Source: Deltaproteobacteria bacterium
Lineage (GTDB): Bacteria; Desulfobacterota; Desulfobacteria; Desulfobacterales; Desulfosalsimonadaceae
Direction: 5' to 3'
Assembly: GCA_024280875.1 (NCBI GenBank)
Contig: JAJRPH010000209.1
Span: 1-5,600, forward strand
DNA length: 5,600 nucleotides
The position numbers and the translations under genes were made by a program. Of this stretch, positions 5,499 through 5,600 are shown piece by piece. The notes beneath the pieces were generated by a model, which had not been told where the DNA came from, ran no database searches, and was given only the letters and a program-made list of their open reading frames with translations. Position 1 is the first letter of the stretch. Each line of letters begins with the position of its first letter.

Positions 5499-5600
5499 TG
5501 AAGTGTAAGCATTCTCAGGGTGCCGCAGATGTGAGGCGCCGAGCGCATAGACGTACTTTTGTACTTCAAGTGCTCGGCAACCAAGCAGATACGGTGCCCT
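5482..5600. repeat. Palindromic repeat element, cut by the window end
   Basis: The centre is GTAC-TTTT-GTAC at 5553-5564. Around it the arms pair imperfectly but recognisably out to the window edge: AGGG at 5517-5520 mirrors CCCT at 5597-5600, and GCCGAGC in the left arm pairs with GCTCGGC in the right arm. A one-base offset on each side of that block keeps the overall register. The GC-richer composition contrasts with the AT-rich flank. The left part, from about 5482 (GATACACTCCCGACC...), is probably the outer section of the same arm, whose partner would lie beyond 5600. No reading frame looks real here. A dispersed repeat or MITE-like element is the best reading; I recall similar sequences from Desulfobacteraceae genomes but cannot verify that here. 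Confidence 0.65.

Noticed and set aside
5517..5600. The right palindrome as an ordinary rho-independent terminator of an upstream gene
   Set aside because: The arms exceed 40 bp with many mismatches, no T-run follows within the window, and the neighbouring rsmA is transcribed away from it.

Overview
The window is a moderately AT-rich bacterial chromosomal segment (GC in the mid-forties by eye) with five complete protein genes and two large inverted-repeat elements near its ends. The two short lipoproteins with clean lipoboxes, the codon use and the style of the palindromic repeats suggest a Gram-negative bacterium. Recollection of similar repeats points to the sulfate-reducing Desulfobacterota (Desulfobacteraceae-like). 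That assignment is inference, because no rRNA or other phylogenetic marker was compared.

Layout: positions 1-236 carry no gene but hold a 127-bp inverted-repeat (MITE-like) element at 51-177. Positions 237-3979 hold three minus-strand genes, transcribed right to left: a small lipoprotein (3392-3979), an FGGY-family carbohydrate kinase (1763-3346) and a PLP-dependent sphingosine-1-phosphate lyase homologue (237-1748). The gaps are 45 nt and 14 nt, with no terminator visible between them, so they are probably one operon. A 136-bp AT-rich divergent region (3980-4115), containing alternating TACAT/ATGTA half-sites, separates this operon from a plus-strand lipoprotein gene (4116-4586). That gene converges, with only 9 bp between stop codons, on rsmA/ksgA (4596-5444, minus strand), the 16S rRNA adenine dimethyltransferase. 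The right end (about 5482-5600) holds one arm and the centre of a second, GC-richer palindromic repeat that the window edge cuts.

How the genes may work together: RsmA is housekeeping and probably unrelated to the rest. The most interesting unit is the kinase-lyase pair. The lyase is strikingly like the animal/eukaryotic enzyme, keeping the SADTHKYGY active-site block, but lacks the N-terminal membrane anchor. It is expected to cleave a phosphorylated 2-amino-3-hydroxy compound to phosphoethanolamine and an aldehyde. The upstream FGGY kinase lacks the QMHG substrate motif of true xylulokinases, so it could be the enzyme that phosphorylates the lyase's substrate. This would be a two-step 'phosphorylate then retro-aldol cleave' pathway for a sphingoid-like or polyol-like amino alcohol. 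That link is an inference from gene order and chemistry, not something the sequence proves.
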